From contig JAEMBT020000002.1 in the NCBI GenBank assembly GCA_018873245.2, forward strand, positions 10,576,001 through 10,640,000: 64,000 nt of DNA, given 5' to 3'. Positions within the stretch are counted from its first letter, which is position 1. Every line of letters begins with the position of its first letter. Shown piece after piece: positions 60,211 through 64,000 of the stretch. The stretch is from Archegozetes longisetosus. Lineage: Eukaryota > Arthropoda > Arachnida > Sarcoptiformes > Trhypochthoniidae. Below the pieces are notes generated by a model, which did not search any database, was not told the origin of the DNA, and saw only the letters and a list, made by a program, of their open reading frames with translations. Position numbers and translations under genes: made by a program.

Positions 60211-61220
60211 TAACATAAAACTATAATTCAACACTTTTATTAAGTAATCAGTGACAATCTATTTGAAAATATGTATTAAACAGTTATTTATAGAGGATTT
60301 TGATGATTAGATCATGAAAAATAATTTATTTTATTGAGTGAGTTTTAATTGAAAAGTTGATGTCTTTTAGCGTATCAGTAGTACTGATAAGTCATTAAAA
60401 GTATTTTAGTTTAGATTTTTGTTCACTTTGATAATGATTGACTTATGCATCATAAACTAATTTTTTGCTTAAATTAAGGATCAATTAATTCTGATGAACT
60501 TAGTATAAGCTTAACGAATGGTAATAAGTCGAACGAGTTCAATCATACAAAGTCTATTAAAAGTCTCCAGCCGCTCATCAATCAACAGAAGAATGTCTTA
60601 CTTATGTGACTTGAGAACTTTCAGTATAATGGCAGTTGTTGTGTAGCCAAATAACTTAATTGGTCATAATTTTTTTATGGATAATGCGAAAGGGGATAAA
60701 TAATTGTAATGATGGGTTTGAAAGAATGTTGTAACAATAAAATGCTGACAATTTTGGTTTAAAGCTGCAATTCAGCTCAAATCATAAAGAATAGGAAATA
60801 TCTTTTTTGAGCTCATTTACACACAATGCTTCGAAGATACTATTTTCAGTTTGCAATTATCCCCCAAATAATTCAATGAGCTAATAATCACGTCCTCTTT
60901 TAATCCTATTCATAGTATTACAACTTTGAAAACGCTCAAAATTCTGAAGTAATCATCTTAAAGTTGATGCTATTTTCCAGATCAACTGTACAAGTGGTCA
61001 TCAGACTTCGAAGCAAAAAATTCAGAATTATTTGGTTCAACTTCATTAAACTAAATTCTTCGATACAAGACCTTAATTTGGTAGAAATTTTTTGATAACT
61101 CAGTTGAAGATAATTGCAGACAATAAAGTTTTAAAATATGATATTATGGGTAGAATCGGCAAATTATATGCTAAGTTTACACAATACCAATCAAATGAAA
61201 GAATTCAAATGAAATCGTTG

Positions 61221-61290
61221 GGTGAGTGCTATAAAGACATATCTGGGGTTGAAACAACATTAGGGACAGCACTTTACGGTACTCACCCAA
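61221..61290. mobile_element. Hairpin short element, family C relative
   Basis: TTGGGTGAGTGCTATAAAG pairs with CTTTACGGTACTCACCCAA (15 of 19 positions). The left arm shares GTGAGTGCTATAAAG with copy 1. Confidence 0.55.
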
Positions 61291-62113
61291 CTAAATACAG
61301 GACTTCTATCAAATGAATCTAAAGAAAGATTTCAAAGTTTATAATAATTGATAATATTCGAGATTGAACTGATGACCTGGTGCTTTTGTGCGCACTCCTT
61401 TGATCGACACCTTTGCGAGATTTTGATTTCAGTGCCAAAGAATAAAAATTAAGAGTTGGAAACTCCAAATCCGTTAATTTAAATGACGTATCGATGAACG
61501 TTTTATAAATGTTGAAAATCGAGTTAAGCCACGGAAAAACGGATAGGCAGACAAAAAGATAACATGAAAGATAATGGGATCAAAATATTTAGCTTTTTTG
61601 TCAAAAGAGCAAAACTGGTATTCTGTTAGCAGTGATCTTGTTCTTAATGGGGAGCCATTCGAAAAGGGGATATGAACTATGTTTAGGACCGGCTTTGAAT
61701 TGTTGATGAGTCGAGACGAGGCCACTAGTATTTGCTTTCGGGTATTAAAGGTTCATCACATGACTTACATAACTGACCTTAAAGAGGAATATAATCTTAC
61801 AAACAGAAACTTAATCAACGTTCTCTATGATTCCTGTTTGAGTAGTAGTCAAATCTGATTATATTCTCACTTCAGTCCTATGTTACTTCTGAGTGATAAC
61901 TAAATACATCATTTTTATTATACTTGTCGGACACAACTAAACTTACGTTGATTCATTTGCTTTCTTGTTGTCATCTAATTATAAAATATAGTTTTCATTA
62001 TAAATCCGTGAAAATGAGCACTTGAACGATTGTCACTTATATTATACATTTTCAAATAAGTTTTCTCTCGCTCAAATCTATCTTTGGATCAAACTATTCA
62101 AATCGCAGTAATT

Positions 62114-62213
62114 ATGCTTTCGAGAAAAACTTTCCAAATTTTCTTGTTGTTGCTTTGTGTTAAGTTATTGTTTTCTAAGAATTTCGACGTACTTGAAGAT
62201 TCGCAAAAGAATG
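62114..62213 (+). CDS. First coding exon of a secreted protein (partial gene)
   Basis: ATG 62114 opens MLSRKTFQIFLLLLCVKLLF and SKNFDVLEDSQKN. A basic start, a leucine-rich core and a polar continuation make a typical signal peptide. The exon ends ATG|GTAAGT, a perfect donor, in phase 1. A weak TATA-like ATTATAC lies about 73 bp upstream. The mature protein is not identified. One possible second exon at about 63099-63132 (TCGCAAAAG acceptor, QRLNQTTNECSC) would match in phase but is speculative; the gene probably continues past 64000. Confidence 0.6.
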
Positions 62214-64000
62214 GTAAGTCACTCACTAATACACTAAGAATTTTATTTTAATCGACTTAGCCGGTAATTCATTGTTTTGAAGAGTTTTCTGAAGAAAGCC
62301 TTAGTTTAAGAATTTTCTCCCTAAATAATTAAAACAACTTAATTTCGAGTTTAGAGTTACCCAGAAAAAAATCGTTAATTAAAATTAGAACTTCAAGCTT
62401 TTCTCTAACATAGACTAACTGTTAAAAACTCTTATCATTTCGGTAAGCAGTGATAAATTCTTCGAATTTCTTGTAAATCACTTAATATGTGATAGAATTA
62501 GATATTAGTTTTATGAATTCCTACCAACTGATGTTCAAATATTTGCCTCTCGCCAATTATTTGCCTTTCGATAACTTAAAATTGCGGGTTTAACATCTGA
62601 AAATTGCTTACTCTTTTGTTTTAAACTGTCAAATATTTGAAATAGTTTTGCTCAATCACTAAGATTCAGAATAATGAATACTTTTCAAAAATTTAAACTT
62701 TAACCCATTCAATTACTTCAGAAGCTTATGTTCTGTGAAACTTTCAAAAAGCAAATTTCAATATTTTAGCAGCCTTAGATCATCAATGATAAAATTGTTC
62801 GGAATTAACTTTGATGGTCACGTTTAGCGTTTCTTTAACCATGACAAGACTTGAACTATTTGCTGACAAAAAAAATTCAATTGATGATCGATTAAACTTT
62901 GAATATGAATAATTAGCTGCAATACAGACTTGAATTATTTTCATAAGGAATTGAATGAGTTCATTACAGAATTACTCAGTCGATATATATGCTGAACTTT
63001 TAAGAAATCTTATTAAACACAAAAGATAACATTATTAGATACAAAAAGTCAATTCTATTTGTTTTTAAGTCAGCTTCTATTCTATCGCAAAAGTCCAACG
63101 TCTCAATCAAACAACAAATGAATGTTCTTGCTCGTAAAAGAAATACAAATTAAAAATAATTAGGACGTTAAGGTTTTTAGTTTAGAAATATTTCAAATAG
63201 TGTGTAGTAATATGTAAAACAATATTTGTGGGATTTAGTTCTAGATTTAATCAGGCTCTAAAATCTATTGAGAATAATGTATTATGATGTTATATCGTCA
63301 GTTCAATGTTATGAAGTGGTATCTGAAATCTTATTTCAATTAGAGATAGCACTCTATAGCACTAACCCTCTCATGTAATATACAAGCATTAGCAACATTT
63401 TCATGTGAGTCTGTTGAACAGCTAGATATTAGAAAATATAACTTAAAAATAGCTTTGCTTTAATCGACAAGTATCTTATCAGGCTAGTTATTCTAATCTT
63501 ATGATACAGGATCTGTAAAATATTTATTTTATTTCATTTAAAATCTCATTATATACCATAAAAGAAGTCAAACAAAATTTTTCATCATTACTACCAATAG
63601 AGTGAAATAAAAGTAATTTTTTTAACTAAACCGGCTGTCATGATAATTCTGAGCAAAAATAGCGTGTTTTCCACTCGATTAGAAAAAACTAGCTGCAGTT
63701 TCATTGAATGTCCTGCTAATCAATTATTAATATACTTTTTAGCTACATATCAATAATTTATTTTGATTCTAAATCAGATAAAAGTTTGGCGTAACTAAAA
63801 TTTTCATTTTTAAACTACCCATCTTTGAACCGATTTATCAGACATTTGAATTAAAGATAAAATTCATATCACAAAGTACTTCCTCAAAATCTAGTTGAAG
63901 CTTTAGCTAGTTCAACATGGCTTCGATTTATTGGATTTAATTCAAAAATTCCTTTTCTTCGTGTGGTTTCAAAGCGTGTGCACTCAAAGTTTTAGATATT
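62214..64000 (+). other. Presumed intron of the signal-peptide gene
   Basis: AT-rich, with a family C element at 63285-63390. No confident exon. Confidence 0.5.
63285..63390. mobile_element. Hairpin-forming short element, family C, copy 2
   Basis: The right arm GAGATAGCACTCTATAGCAC reverse-complements to GTGCTATAGAGTGCTATCTC and pairs with GTTATGAAGTGGTATCTG on the left. The centre TTATTTCAATTAGAG corresponds to that of copy 1. Confidence 0.65.

Larger units (their letters stand above)
59423..62113. other. Region between ATPsynF and the signal-peptide exon
   Basis: Contains a family B element (59979-60210) and a family C relative (61221-61290). A GC-richer patch at 61380-61740 has an 83-codon minus-strand frame, but nothing recognisable. 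Confidence 0.7.

Noticed and set aside
61092-61316. 74-codon plus-strand frame
   Set aside because: Its 3' part runs through the family C hairpin element and the sequence matches nothing known.
61474-61725. 83-codon minus-strand frame in a GC-richer patch
   Set aside because: No recognisable motif, splice context or neighbour; could be chance or a transposon relic.

Overview
The window looks like AT-rich nuclear DNA of an animal, most likely an arthropod. The genes have many spliceosomal introns with GT-AG borders, AATAAA polyadenylation signals, long introns, (TC)n and (GA)n microsatellites and short inverted-repeat transposons. Scattered CCTAA/TTAGG-like tracts and an ATP synthase f subunit resembling the fly protein point to arthropods. 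I cannot name the species.

Layout. (1) Positions 1298-43926 (+) carry a complete low-voltage-activated (T-type, Cav3) calcium channel alpha1 gene. I rebuilt it as 26 coding exon positions, one filled by two alternative exons, giving about 2250 residues with an E-E-D-D selectivity filter. Its second intron is 25.3 kb long and has AT-AC (U12) borders. Another intron has a GC donor. A single-base homopolymer frameshift lies just after segment IIIS3. (2) Positions 46637-53040 (+) carry a four-exon stargazin/TARP-type gamma subunit (about 364 aa) ending in the PDZ ligand TTPV. (3) Positions 55611-57109 (+) carry a four-exon Rac GTPase (193 aa). (4) Positions 58933-59422 (-) carry a compact three-exon gene for mitochondrial ATP synthase subunit f (113 aa). 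(5) A first exon coding for a signal peptide lies at 62114-62213 (+), with the rest of the gene probably beyond the window. An unidentified minus-strand frame lies at 57912-58244.

The first two genes suit excitable cells: Cav3 is a pacemaker-type channel, and TARPs are auxiliary subunits of glutamate receptors or calcium channels. Rac controls actin, for example at synapses and growth cones. In human the same three families (CACNA1G/H/I, CACNG, RAC) share chromosomes 17 and 22, so this neighbourhood may be an old linkage group. The non-coding DNA holds at least three families of short inverted-repeat elements, a hAT-like end fragment, several minisatellites and long dinucleotide tracts. Exon borders were placed by hand from splice consensus, reading phase and family similarity, and no transcript evidence was available.
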